In this document: piece by piece, positions 1 to 7,482 of the stretch | Layout of the letters: the number at the start of each line of letters is the position of its first letter | How positions within the stretch are numbered: position 1 is the stretch's first letter | Assembly: GCA_025655575.1 (NCBI GenBank) | Contig: JAHXIP010000004.1 | Location: forward strand, 1 to 64,000 | Reading direction: 5' to 3' | Length of the DNA: 64,000 nt | Origin: Candidatus Thiodiazotropha sp. (ex Monitilora ramsayi) | GTDB taxonomy: Bacteria; Pseudomonadota; Gammaproteobacteria; Chromatiales; Chromatiaceae | Position numbers and translations under genes: made by a program | Notes under the pieces: model-generated | Told to the model about the DNA's origin: nothing | Seen by the model: the letters and a program-made list of their open reading frames with translations, nothing else | Database searches by the model: none

Positions 1-2
1 CG

Positions 3-134
3 CAGGCTGATTTGGACTATATTGCCTGGTTGCTTAACACACGCCCACGAAAGCGGTTTGGATTTAGAACACCTCAGGAGATCATGGAGAGCGAACTCGA
101 TGGCAGTCTCCTCAGTGTTGCACTTGATTCTTGA
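3..134 (+). CDS. IS30-family transposase, C-terminal end (partial at window edge)
   Basis: The open frame enters from the left edge and stops with TGA at 132-134. The 43 residues contain WLLNTRPRKRFGFRTPQEI, the segment around the last acidic residue of the IS30-type DDE transposase catalytic core, and end in VALDS. In IS30 elements the last codons overlap the right terminal repeat, so the element should end within roughly 15 bases of the stop; the exact boundary cannot be fixed without the left end. It is unknown whether the upstream part is intact. The element sits about 200 bp beyond the end of the molybdoenzyme operon, so insertion or mobilisation next to this accessory block is possible. 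Confidence 0.75.
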   Translation, partial: QADLDYIAWLLNTRPRKRFGFRTPQEIMESELDGSLLSVALDS

Positions 135-336
135 AACCAAGCTGCCCCCTTATAGCGCGAAGTGGTAATAAGAGTACGCCGTCAGATATCTTTCCCTGTG
201 TGTTTACTGAATTATAGAGATCATAATCCGTTAATCCTAGCTGGGCATGGTGGCGTACTCAGGCAGCGATTCTTCGCAGTCGGCCAGTAGATATTTAATT
301 ATCTGCATTGATATCAGTGATATCTGTAACTCCACA

Positions 337-990
337 TTAAGCAGCTGTATCAGTTGCAATACTCTGCCGCTCAAACTCCATGTATTGCTTGGTCAACTCA
401 GCCATAATCCGATAGAAAGGGATTTCAGCCTGATCCACAACGGCATCACAGAATTGGTTTACCCAACATAATAGATGTTGCTCAAGAAATTGGTGTTGCA
501 CTGTCAAACAATACTCTGACTGTTCGTGATCCCGCTGGTGCCACATGTCGGTTTCCCAATCCGCCAGCCTCTGCATAAACTCAAGTTCAACGCTGATATG
601 ATCAGGAAGACCGGTAAAACCTTTCCCATAATCGAGGCCGGTTGACTCGATAAATTTTTTCACTTCAACGGTCTTTACTCCCCATAGACCACCCATATCG
701 CCATCCATCTCGCTAAAGATGGATTCATGGGCCGAGATATGCGAACCAGGACCAACGAATAAGCGGGTATATTCTATTGCCAACTCTTCCGCCACCTTGG
801 ATTCAGGGTCAGTATAAAATCTCTCACCTAACTCAACGCCCAAGCCTGTGAAGGTCTCCGACATACGGGGACTTCTCATTTCCTTGATGAGATCCCTACT
901 CGGTTCCTCACGAAAAACAGTGCTCAATAGCCCATAAATATCACTTCGTGACTTGGCGTTATCGGCCAGCTCTTTCCAGTTAATTCCCAT
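337..990 (-). CDS. TorD/DmsD-family cytoplasmic chaperone for a molybdoenzyme
   Basis: All-helical TorD/NarJ-like protein of 217 residues. It carries the family signatures EYTRLFVGPG followed by HESIF, and LPDHISVELEFM. Proteins of this family bind the Tat signal peptide and apo-form of a DMSO-reductase-family catalytic subunit in the cytoplasm, delaying export until the molybdopterin cofactor is in. It is the last gene of the leftward cytochrome-ferredoxin-molybdoenzyme operon, so its client is very likely the protein at 1071-3593. The start at 990 is preferred over the longer frame (to 1017) because AGGAGG lies six bases upstream of this ATG. No membrane segment or signal peptide is seen. 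Confidence 0.88.
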   Translation of the reverse strand: MGINWKELADNAKSRSDIYGLLSTVFREEPSRDLIKEMRSPRMSETFTGLGVELGERFYTDPESKVAEELAIEYTRLFVGPGSHISAHESIFSEMDGDMGGLWGVKTVEVKKFIESTGLDYGKGFTGLPDHISVELEFMQRLADWETDMWHQRDHEQSEYCLTVQHQFLEQHLLCWVNQFCDAVVDQAEIPFYRIMAELTKQYMEFERQSIATDTAA

Positions 991-1025
991 TTTTGTCCTC
1001 CTGCCACACGTAATCATTCGTAGTG

Positions 1026-1057
1026 ATTCAGCAGCCCCTTCTCTGGGACTGCTGAAT
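1026..1057 (-). repeat. Inverted repeat between catalytic-subunit and chaperone genes
   Basis: ATTCAGCAG and CTGCTGAAT form a perfect 9-bp stem with CCC/GGG-like pairing inside it, located between the stop of the molybdoenzyme gene and the start of the chaperone gene. No T-run follows on the minus strand, so it is not a canonical terminator. It may be an mRNA-stabilising or partial-attenuation hairpin that sets the catalytic subunit to chaperone ratio. Confidence 0.5.
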
Positions 1058-1070
1058 GGTTGCTGTCAAT

Positions 1071-3593
1071 CTACGCCTTGGCGACTCTTACTACGGTATC
1101 CATCCACCTTTGCCCGCCGCTAATCGGGTCTGAACTGTTCGGAATGATCGAATTGGGATGAACGCCATGTTTATCCCACCACATGTTCTTGGCATCCGGA
1201 TCTGCGGCTGCTCCACCGGGTGTAGGAGAACTTTTACCCGACCCATAGATGCCGGATTGCTGACGCCCAAAGTGGTGTGAAATGGCGATGATGCCAGGAA
1301 TGATACCTTCGGTGACATGGGCCGTGGTGGTTATCTCACCGAGGTCACTGGACACCTTAATACGGTCACCATCCTTGATGCCGCGATCGGCAGCGGTCTT
1401 GCTGTTGATCCAGGCGGGGTTGTCGTGCTTGATCTCAGAAAGCCACTTACAATGAGCTGTGCGAGAATGGGTATGGACGGCAACCTTGTAGGTCGTCAAA
1501 TGTAAATCATCCTTACCCATCTTCTGATGCTCAGGTATCGGCGTATAGGTCGGGAACGGAGGGAAGCCCTTGGCCGCGAAGTTGTCGGAGTAGAAATCCA
1601 GCAAGCCGGATTTTACGAACGATGTGTTCGGTGGATAGGCTTTGCGTGGCGTTCCCTCAATATCCTGGGCAACATAGGCATTCTTGGCCCCCTCTACTCC
1701 CAGATAACCTTTACTCTTGGCTTCAGCCTCGCTGACCCCTGCCTTCTTGTAGTTCCAGTAGACGCCTGTCTTTTCATCGAGAATTACACCATCGCCGGAG
1801 ACATCAACCTTGGCTTCATAAAAACCGAAATTGGGCTTGGCGTTCTTGTCGTGCCAGACACCATGCTTCTTCATGTATTCGAAGCCACCGGCCTCTTTGA
1901 CACCCGGTGTCATTTCGCAGGCCTGGCGGACATACTCCTCCTTGGTCGAATAAACCAGTTTGATACCCAGCCGTTTCGCCAAACCGGCAAAGATTTCACC
2001 CTGGTCTTTCGCCTCACCCAACGGTTTGATAAGGGGTTGTCGGATGTAAAACTCGGCAACACCGGTCGGCGATACCATATCTTCAGTATCCCAGCGTTCC
2101 AGATAGGTGACATCCGGCAGGATTAGGTCGGCGTATTGTGAAGACTCGTCATAAACGATGTTTGAATTCACATAGAAGGGGATCAAGCTCTCATCCTTCA
2201 AGACTGCTTCAGCCTCCTTGTTGTTTCCGTTGATGAAGGCCTGGTTGTTACAGCTCGACCAGTAGACTTTGGGCCTGCCATTTTGACCGTCCTTGATCAT
2301 CGGAAGATTCTGCTGGCTGACTTGATGCGTGGGAAATGCCGCTTCACCGGGAAAGCCATTCACGATATCCAGACCTTTTTGTACTTTGGCTTTAGGTGAG
2401 TGGGGGGTCTTCCAACCGGCGCCGACGCCCATAACCCGTCCGCCTTTTCTATCGAGGTTATTTGTGATCGCCGACAGCAACATCGCTGCACGTTCCTGAT
2501 CTGCACCGTGATAATGCATGACGGTGCCACGATAACCGATCAAACAGGCCGATTTGGCCTTGGCGTAGCCGCGTGCAATCTGTTTGATCTTGTCAGCCGG
2601 CACACCACTTTCCTTTGCAGCGAATTCCGGTGTGAATTTGGCAACATGTTCCTTGATAGCCGCGATTTTTTCATCATCAGATGCATGATAATCCGGCGAT
2701 ACACGCATATATTTAAGATGATCTTTGCGGAACAATTTTTCATTCATGATGACGTTGACCATGGAAAGCATCACAAGGCCATCCATGCCAACGTTGATGG
2801 GGATCCACTCGGTTGACTTGGCAGCCGTGTTGGAAAGTCGCACATCAAAGGTGTATAGCGGGACGTTGCGGTCAACCATTGCACTAATCAGGCGCTGCGA
2901 AGTTGGAATGTGGTTGGTATGCGTCTCGAACTGGTTCGAGCCAAAATTGACTACGAAATCGGTATGATCGTAATCCCAGTTATCGTACATCCCTCCCCAC
3001 AAGCTCTCCTGTCCAACCCATTTCGGCCCCTCACAGACCGATGTGTGGGTACCAATGGTATGGGAGCCGAAGGCATCCATAAAATCGTGCATGATCGAGG
3101 ACTGGCTACCCTTGTGGCGGCCATACTGGTACATGAACAACTCTGGTGTGCCGGCATCAAGCAGCGGTTTGAGCTTGGATGCCATAAGGTCCAGTGCCTC
3201 GTCCCAGGAGACTCTTTTCCATTTATGTTCGCCACGTTTGCCCACACGCAACATCGGATAGAGAATCCGATCCGGGAAGTAGACATGATTGACGCCGGCT
3301 TGTCCCTTGGCGCAAAGCTTGCCAAGCGTGCGGATAGAGTCCGGGTGTCCCTCCAGTTTCACCAGACGGCCATCCTCCACATAACCCATCATGGCATCAC
3401 GGGTTACACACTGCCAACACGCAGTGGGGATTGCTTGCAACTCCTTCTCCGTGGTTGGAGAAAAATCACGGCCACCTGCCTGCAGCTTGATCGATCCGGC
3501 CAATGCGCCTTGACTAAAACCCAATCCAGCAGCCAATGCACTGCCGCCACCTGCAGCCAATTTCATAAAATTACGTCGATTTAGTTTTTTCAT
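1071..3593 (-). CDS. Periplasmic molybdopterin oxidoreductase, catalytic subunit (DMSO reductase family, TtrA/PhsA/ArrA-like)
   Basis: An 840-residue protein with a twin-arginine signal (NRRNFMKL), so folded export by Tat is expected. The N-terminal iron-sulfur motif reads C59-x2-C62-x3-D66-x27-C94: spacing is exactly that of the family, but the third ligand is Asp instead of Cys. The likely molybdenum ligand is Cys187 in THTSVCEGPK, as in the Cys-liganded thiosulfate, polysulfide and arsenate reductase branch. A C-terminal MGD-binding domain is recognisable (THSRTAHCKWLSE, GDRIKVSS). Partner genes immediately upstream encode a four-cluster ferredoxin and a multihaem cytochrome, and downstream a TorD chaperone, so a quinone-linked respiratory reductase (or reverse-running oxidase) is likely. 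The substrate (tetrathionate, polysulfide, arsenate, selenate or other) is not determined. Confidence 0.88.
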   Translation of the reverse strand: MKKLNRRNFMKLAAGGGSALAAGLGFSQGALAGSIKLQAGGRDFSPTTEKELQAIPTACWQCVTRDAMMGYVEDGRLVKLEGHPDSIRTLGKLCAKGQAGVNHVYFPDRILYPMLRVGKRGEHKWKRVSWDEALDLMASKLKPLLDAGTPELFMYQYGRHKGSQSSIMHDFMDAFGSHTIGTHTSVCEGPKWVGQESLWGGMYDNWDYDHTDFVVNFGSNQFETHTNHIPTSQRLISAMVDRNVPLYTFDVRLSNTAAKSTEWIPINVGMDGLVMLSMVNVIMNEKLFRKDHLKYMRVSPDYHASDDEKIAAIKEHVAKFTPEFAAKESGVPADKIKQIARGYAKAKSACLIGYRGTVMHYHGADQERAAMLLSAITNNLDRKGGRVMGVGAGWKTPHSPKAKVQKGLDIVNGFPGEAAFPTHQVSQQNLPMIKDGQNGRPKVYWSSCNNQAFINGNNKEAEAVLKDESLIPFYVNSNIVYDESSQYADLILPDVTYLERWDTEDMVSPTGVAEFYIRQPLIKPLGEAKDQGEIFAGLAKRLGIKLVYSTKEEYVRQACEMTPGVKEAGGFEYMKKHGVWHDKNAKPNFGFYEAKVDVSGDGVILDEKTGVYWNYKKAGVSEAEAKSKGYLGVEGAKNAYVAQDIEGTPRKAYPPNTSFVKSGLLDFYSDNFAAKGFPPFPTYTPIPEHQKMGKDDLHLTTYKVAVHTHSRTAHCKWLSEIKHDNPAWINSKTAADRGIKDGDRIKVSSDLGEITTTAHVTEGIIPGIIAISHHFGRQQSGIYGSGKSSPTPGGAAADPDAKNMWWDKHGVHPNSIIPNSSDPISGGQRWMDTVVRVAKA

Positions 3594-3625
3594 AATAATT
3601 CCTCTCTAATACATGCCGCCAGGGA

Positions 3626-4477
3626 CTAGACAATCTGATCCACAAAGTGGTCAAGTTTGCCCTTCTTTCGCTGTGTATAGAGGGTCTTTAAGATGTTATC
3701 CGGATCAATGTAGAACACATGCGGTTTGGTTCCCTCCTCAGCAAGCAGCACATGATCGGGTGTGGCAAGATTGTGCTCTTTCACAAGTTTCGAAACGTCA
3801 CTGTTAGGATCATTAAAATCACCGAAGATACGAGCACGTCCCTGACAGGTATTGACACAGGATGGCTCTACACCGTTATCGACTCTGTGCGCGCACATAT
3901 CGCACTTGTCTGCGGCCTGCTTGGTGGGATCACCACCGGCCTTGACGAAGGGGTCGAATGAACGAACGCCATAAGGACAGGCATCAATACATTTGCCACA
4001 GCCGATACACTTCTCTTTATCGATCAGGATCATACCGTCCGGTCGTTTGTATGTGGCACCGGCACGATAACGTATTGTCTTGCCATCAGCAGTCTTGAAC
4101 TTGGCGCGTTCACCGGGAAATTCAGGACAGGCTTTCACGCAAGGTGGAACACCATCCTTTTTATTCCCTTCACAGTGATTACACATCAAAGGCAGGAACA
4201 CCTTCTTGGTATTCGGGAAGGTACCCATGGTCTTCTCTTGAATAACTGCCCTGAACCGGCCAAGCGATACCCTGTTCTCCGATTTGCATGCCACCGTACA
4301 GGCTCTGCAACCTATACATCGCCTGAGATCCATGACCATTGCCCAGCGGGGGGCTTTCGATTGCGCCGCCTCAAGATTTACTGAGGGCGTCACCAGTGCT
4401 GCAGCACCAACAGCTGCGGTACCGACGCCACTTATAAATTTACGGCGACTGATTTCCGGTTGTTTCTGATCACTCAT
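3626..4477 (-). CDS. Tat-exported 4x[4Fe-4S] ferredoxin subunit (TtrB/ArrB/DmsB-like)
   Basis: A 283-residue electron-transfer subunit. A twin-arginine motif (SRRKFISG) and an Ala-rich hydrophobic stretch form the signal at residues 10-35. Four Cys quartets are visible: CIGCRACTVAC near residues 54-64, CNHC followed by CVKAC, CIGCGKCIDAC, and CDMC followed by CVNTC. That makes 16 Cys for four [4Fe-4S] clusters. The end of the protein (TCQGRARIFGDFND) resembles the tetrathionate and arsenate reductase B subunits. It would wire the cytochrome at 4531-6045 to the catalytic subunit. There is no NrfD/PsrC-type membrane subunit in the operon. The gene lies 32 bases before the catalytic gene. Confidence 0.9.
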   Translation of the reverse strand: MSDQKQPEISRRKFISGVGTAAVGAAALVTPSVNLEAAQSKAPRWAMVMDLRRCIGCRACTVACKSENRVSLGRFRAVIQEKTMGTFPNTKKVFLPLMCNHCEGNKKDGVPPCVKACPEFPGERAKFKTADGKTIRYRAGATYKRPDGMILIDKEKCIGCGKCIDACPYGVRSFDPFVKAGGDPTKQAADKCDMCAHRVDNGVEPSCVNTCQGRARIFGDFNDPNSDVSKLVKEHNLATPDHVLLAEEGTKPHVFYIDPDNILKTLYTQRKKGKLDHFVDQIV

Positions 4478-4530
4478 ATTGTTCTCTCCTCATCCTCCAC
4501 GATAATTGATGGCGCTACAGTTCTAACGCC

Positions 4531-6045
4531 TCATTCAGTTGCCCTTGTTCCTTCAAGCAGTTCAATAGTGTCTTCAAAATTACCGAAGGCGCCATCGAGA
4601 ATAGTGATTGCGTATTTCTTGTTGTGAACGCCGTTACCGACACGCACTACATTCAGCAGTTCTTTACCCTTGGCCATCATGGCCTCCACCTGGTTCAGCT
4701 GTTCCTCATCCAAATTCGTTCTCAATTCGGCGAGGAGATCAAGCGCCTCCGCTTCAACCTCTTCTGCACCCGTAACCTCTTTGTGTAGTAACTCCTTCCA
4801 GTCATCGAGCATTTGGTTATGCTGATCCGTGTGACAGGCGGCGCATGTATCGCCGGATGCAGTTCTCACGTCATGCCCTCGGCTCAATGTCTTCTTTAAG
4901 TGGCAAGCCATGCAGTTGGTATTGACCTCGTACATCAGATGCGGCGTACCTGAAGTCTCTTCATCAACAGGAATGCCGGCGAGCAGCAGCTTTTGATATT
5001 TGTGTTGATCCACATGGCAGAGCTGACAATCGTTACGCACAAAATCAAGATGATCGGTTCTGTTTTTGTGCTCAACGACACTGTGACAATCGAAGCAATC
5101 CGCCTTGTCAGGCACATGCTTGTCGTGCATTAGCGTCTTGTCACCTGAAGTGGCTAACAGTGTCTGGCTCCTGTTATGGCAGGTCAGGCATCCGTTAGAG
5201 ACCACATTTCCGGTATTGATCTCACCCGCTCCTTTCACTACCTCAAAATGGCAGCTCTCACAGGCCACATCCGATTCCTGTATTGTCTGATGCGTAATCG
5301 GCTTTTTGGTCATACTTTCATCGCCGACCTCTAGCTGGCTTTGTAATGACCTTGTGGGGATCGTGTGGCAGATGTCACAACGGGAGGCACCTTGATTGAA
5401 ATCGATAGATGACCTGCTGGCAAAGGTGATCTTCCTGATATCTCCATCGCCCATTTCTGCTTTGTCGAGCGTGGGCTTCTCCAGTTTCAAATGACACAGA
5501 TAACAGATATCTTTAGGTACCTCGAAATGCTTATTCTCTGTCACTTTGAAGTGACAGGTATCGCAAGTGAGTTGGTGACCATCCAGCGCCTTATCACTGA
5601 AGTGAATCTCGTGTTTAAAACGAATCTTCTCTGTGTACTGTATCTCCAGCTCGCCAAGTTTCTTACTGTCGTGGCAACCTGACTGTAGACAGGCACCGTC
5701 CTTAATTACCGGACGTATGGGTAGCGGGGCATCCGGGTCGTAAAGGTAAGCCGCCAAGTGACGTAACCCTTCGTATTTAGCCTTGAGTGAACTATGCTCA
5801 CCCGGCAGAAAGTGACAATCTATGCAGTCTGCCTGCATCCCATCGGGATTGTTATCTTTATAGTGAAAATTTGATTGCCAGGCTTCATACTGTTCTGTCA
5901 TGGTGTGACAACTGCCGCCACAAAATGAGGATTGCGCCGTATAGTACTCAACACCACCCCAGGCAGTTAAAATAAACAGAAGTGCGCCAGCGAAAATAAA
6001 CGCTGCCAGTCGCCATGTAAGATTAATTCCACTGCTACTGTTCAT
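4531..6045 (-). CDS. Membrane-anchored multihaem cytochrome c (12 haem-type motifs)
   Basis: 504 residues. An uncleaved-looking N-terminal membrane segment (about residues 12-30) is followed directly by the first haem motif, as in NapC/NirT/NrfH quinol dehydrogenases. Ten canonical CxxCH motifs are present plus two unusual ones: CGGSCH (CxxxCH, residues 42-47) and CLQSGCH (CxxxxCH, residues 119-125). If all bind haem this is a dodecahaem protein. The last 90 residues have no haem motif and are acidic and helical. As first gene of the operon and in the absence of an NrfD subunit, it is the probable membrane quinone link feeding the ferredoxin and molybdoenzyme. Haem occupancy of the two irregular motifs is inferred. 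Confidence 0.88.
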   Translation of the reverse strand: MNSSSGINLTWRLAAFIFAGALLFILTAWGGVEYYTAQSSFCGGSCHTMTEQYEAWQSNFHYKDNNPDGMQADCIDCHFLPGEHSSLKAKYEGLRHLAAYLYDPDAPLPIRPVIKDGACLQSGCHDSKKLGELEIQYTEKIRFKHEIHFSDKALDGHQLTCDTCHFKVTENKHFEVPKDICYLCHLKLEKPTLDKAEMGDGDIRKITFASRSSIDFNQGASRCDICHTIPTRSLQSQLEVGDESMTKKPITHQTIQESDVACESCHFEVVKGAGEINTGNVVSNGCLTCHNRSQTLLATSGDKTLMHDKHVPDKADCFDCHSVVEHKNRTDHLDFVRNDCQLCHVDQHKYQKLLLAGIPVDEETSGTPHLMYEVNTNCMACHLKKTLSRGHDVRTASGDTCAACHTDQHNQMLDDWKELLHKEVTGAEEVEAEALDLLAELRTNLDEEQLNQVEAMMAKGKELLNVVRVGNGVHNKKYAITILDGAFGNFEDTIELLEGTRATE

Positions 6046-6128
6046 TGCCCCTGTCTACTCCCTCACCAAACCATCGGTTTAACCTGTTTTGATTTTTGAT
6101 AGGCGTGGTTTGTCTACCCTGGACAGAT

Positions 6129-6144
6129 TGCAAAAGTCGAGCCA
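6129..6144 (-). promoter_or_regulatory. Sigma-54 (-24/-12) promoter of the cytochrome-ferredoxin-molybdoenzyme operon
   Basis: Read on the minus strand the site is TGGCTCGACTTTTGCA. Compared with the consensus TGGCACG-N4-TTGCA it matches 11 of 12 defined positions with exact GG to GC spacing. The start point should fall near 6118, giving a leader of about 72 bases before the cytochrome gene. The response regulator encoded across the divergent region (8958-10343) carries a sigma-54 activation domain and is the natural activator. Confidence 0.82.
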
Positions 6145-6206
6145 GGTCACTATCCAATTGAAATTACAGGAGTAAATATCTAACCGCGGGAATGGACTGC
6201 TATTTT

Positions 6207-6222
6207 GTTACCTGACGGTAAC
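6207..6222. promoter_or_regulatory. 16-bp palindrome, candidate enhancer site 1
   Basis: GTTACC-TGAC-GGTAAC is a perfect 6+6 palindrome with a 4-base centre. Its centre lies about 97 bases upstream of the predicted start point of the leftward operon, a usual position for a bacterial enhancer-binding protein. A second copy occurs at 6298-6313 with the same arm sequence and spacing, which supports a specific binding site. Confidence 0.6.
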
Positions 6223-6297
6223 ATCGATGAACAATCAGTAACTGCAAAGACTATTACTTTAATTTCAAATGGTTAGATAAATCATTCACAAGATGAG

Positions 6298-6313
6298 GTT
6301 ACCAAGCAGTAAC
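6298..6313. promoter_or_regulatory. 16-bp palindrome, candidate enhancer site 2
   Basis: GTTACC-AAGC-AGTAAC repeats the arms of site 1 with a single mismatch and the same 4-base centre. The two sites are 91 bases apart centre to centre, with this one about 188 bases upstream of the predicted start point. They are proposed binding sites for the regulator encoded at 8958-10343. Confidence 0.55.
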
Positions 6314-6530
6314 AGGCAGCAGAGTTTTAGAATCGATCTAAGAATCCCCGCAAGTTTCTCCATATTCATGCAGGCAATTCTGAATCAAATTATACGCATT
6401 GAACTTGCATCTATAATCAAGACGGTGATATCCAGAAATAAAAAGTGGTTTTTTTGCTATCCTTGTTGAGATAGTGATTTATTTTACAGCACTGGATGCT
6501 CTAGCTTTCATTACCAACTGAAAGTACAAG

Positions 6531-6589
6531 ATAGTTATCACTATGCAGGACCATGACATCTAAACCTGAAACTGCATAGTTATCCTATG
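6531..6589. promoter_or_regulatory. Paired repeat upstream of the three-component operon, possible operator
   Basis: ATAGT-TATC-ACTAT (6531-6544) and CATAG-TTATC-CTATG (6575-6589) are two short palindromes sharing the core ATAGTTATC. In addition ACTATGC and GCATAGT form an inverted pair across the interval. The right copy ends 10 bases before the GTG start at 6600 and overlaps the ribosome-binding region, so it could be a repressor operator or an RNA hairpin controlling the sensor operon. Confidence 0.4.
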
Positions 6590-6599
6590 AGGAACACCG

Positions 6600-7469
6600 G
6601 TGCGATTGATCTGTTTATTATTACTTTTCTGGATCACCCCCATTCATGCCACCAATCCGGAGCCGCCTATCCGTTTTGGTTTGACGGCTGTAGTGGTGAC
6701 TGAAAATCTCAGATTTCTAGACCAGTGGAGCCAGTACCTAAGCCATAAAATGGGCCGAAAGATTGAATTCGTCCTTCGCAAATCCTACCAAGATGTCATT
6801 GATCTATTGGATTCAGGTGGTATCGAATTTGCCTGGATCTGCGGTTACCCGTATGTTCAGGCAAGAGAACCTGAATCTCTTCAACTCCTGACGGTACCCA
6901 TCTACCGGGGGGCTCCCCGGTATCACTCTTATATCATTGTTCACCATAGCAGCCCGTATAAACGTTTTAGCGATCTGAAAGGGAAAGTTTTTGCCTTCTC
7001 TGATCCAGACTCCAATTCAGGATTCCTCTATCCTCTGAACTTGATGACAGAGAAAGGTGAGAAGCCGGAATCATTTTTCAGACAGACCTTTTTTACTTTT
7101 AATCATGCTGAGACGGTACAGGCTGTTTCCGAGCAAGTCGCAGATGGTGGAGCCGTTGATTCCTACATATGGGAATATCTTGCCATCTTCAGACCCGAAA
7201 TCACCGAGAAAACCCGAATCATAAAAACATCACCAAGCTTTGGCTTTCCGCCTATCGTTTCCCGTGTAGGCGTCAATGACAGTACCGTCAATTTAATGAA
7301 AAGTACCCTTGAGAATATGGATGAGGATTCAGCCGGTAAGGCACTCCTAGATCGACTCAAACTGGACGGCTTTGGCCATTTTTCTGATTCTCTGTTCAAT
7401 GAAATCCGCGCTATGGCGCACAAAACACAGAGAGCCAATCCGATTTACTCCATGTTACCAACTGACTAA
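6600..7469 (+). CDS. PhnD-like periplasmic binding protein, sensory component
   Basis: 289 residues with a signal peptide (residues 1-17). The fold is that of phosphonate/phosphite-type ABC binding proteins (PhnD family): IRFGLTAV near the start, FSDLKGKVFAFSDPDSNSG at the hinge, and GGAVDSYIWE. No ABC permease or ATPase is nearby. Instead it is followed 13 bases later by a sensor kinase and a sigma-54 regulator, the arrangement known for AioX-AioS-AioR and ArxX-S-R and, as a fused domain, for the tetrathionate sensor TtrS. It therefore probably presents a ligand to the kinase rather than importing it. The mature protein has a single Cys (Cys81, in WICGYP). GTG start, preceded by GAGGAA. Confidence 0.8.
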   Translation: MRLICLLLLFWITPIHATNPEPPIRFGLTAVVVTENLRFLDQWSQYLSHKMGRKIEFVLRKSYQDVIDLLDSGGIEFAWICGYPYVQAREPESLQLLTVPIYRGAPRYHSYIIVHHSSPYKRFSDLKGKVFAFSDPDSNSGFLYPLNLMTEKGEKPESFFRQTFFTFNHAETVQAVSEQVADGGAVDSYIWEYLAIFRPEITEKTRIIKTSPSFGFPPIVSRVGVNDSTVNLMKSTLENMDEDSAGKALLDRLKLDGFGHFSDSLFNEIRAMAHKTQRANPIYSMLPTD

Positions 7470-7482
7470 GTGCTAAGAACAG

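Larger units (their letters stand above)
6046..6599. other. Divergent regulatory region between molybdoenzyme and three-component operons
   Basis: 554 bases, AT-rich, no coding sequence seen. It holds the sigma-54-type promoter for the leftward operon (6129-6144), two related 16-bp palindromes (6207-6222, 6298-6313) and a paired repeat just upstream of the rightward operon (6531-6589). No convincing sigma-70 promoter could be assigned to the rightward operon by eye, and no FNR-type palindrome was found. Confidence 0.8.

Noticed and set aside
6451..6466. TGG-T-run-TTGCT string resembling a -24/-12 promoter for the rightward sensor operon
   Set aside because: GG to GC spacing is 7 bases rather than 10, so it cannot be a sigma-54 promoter.
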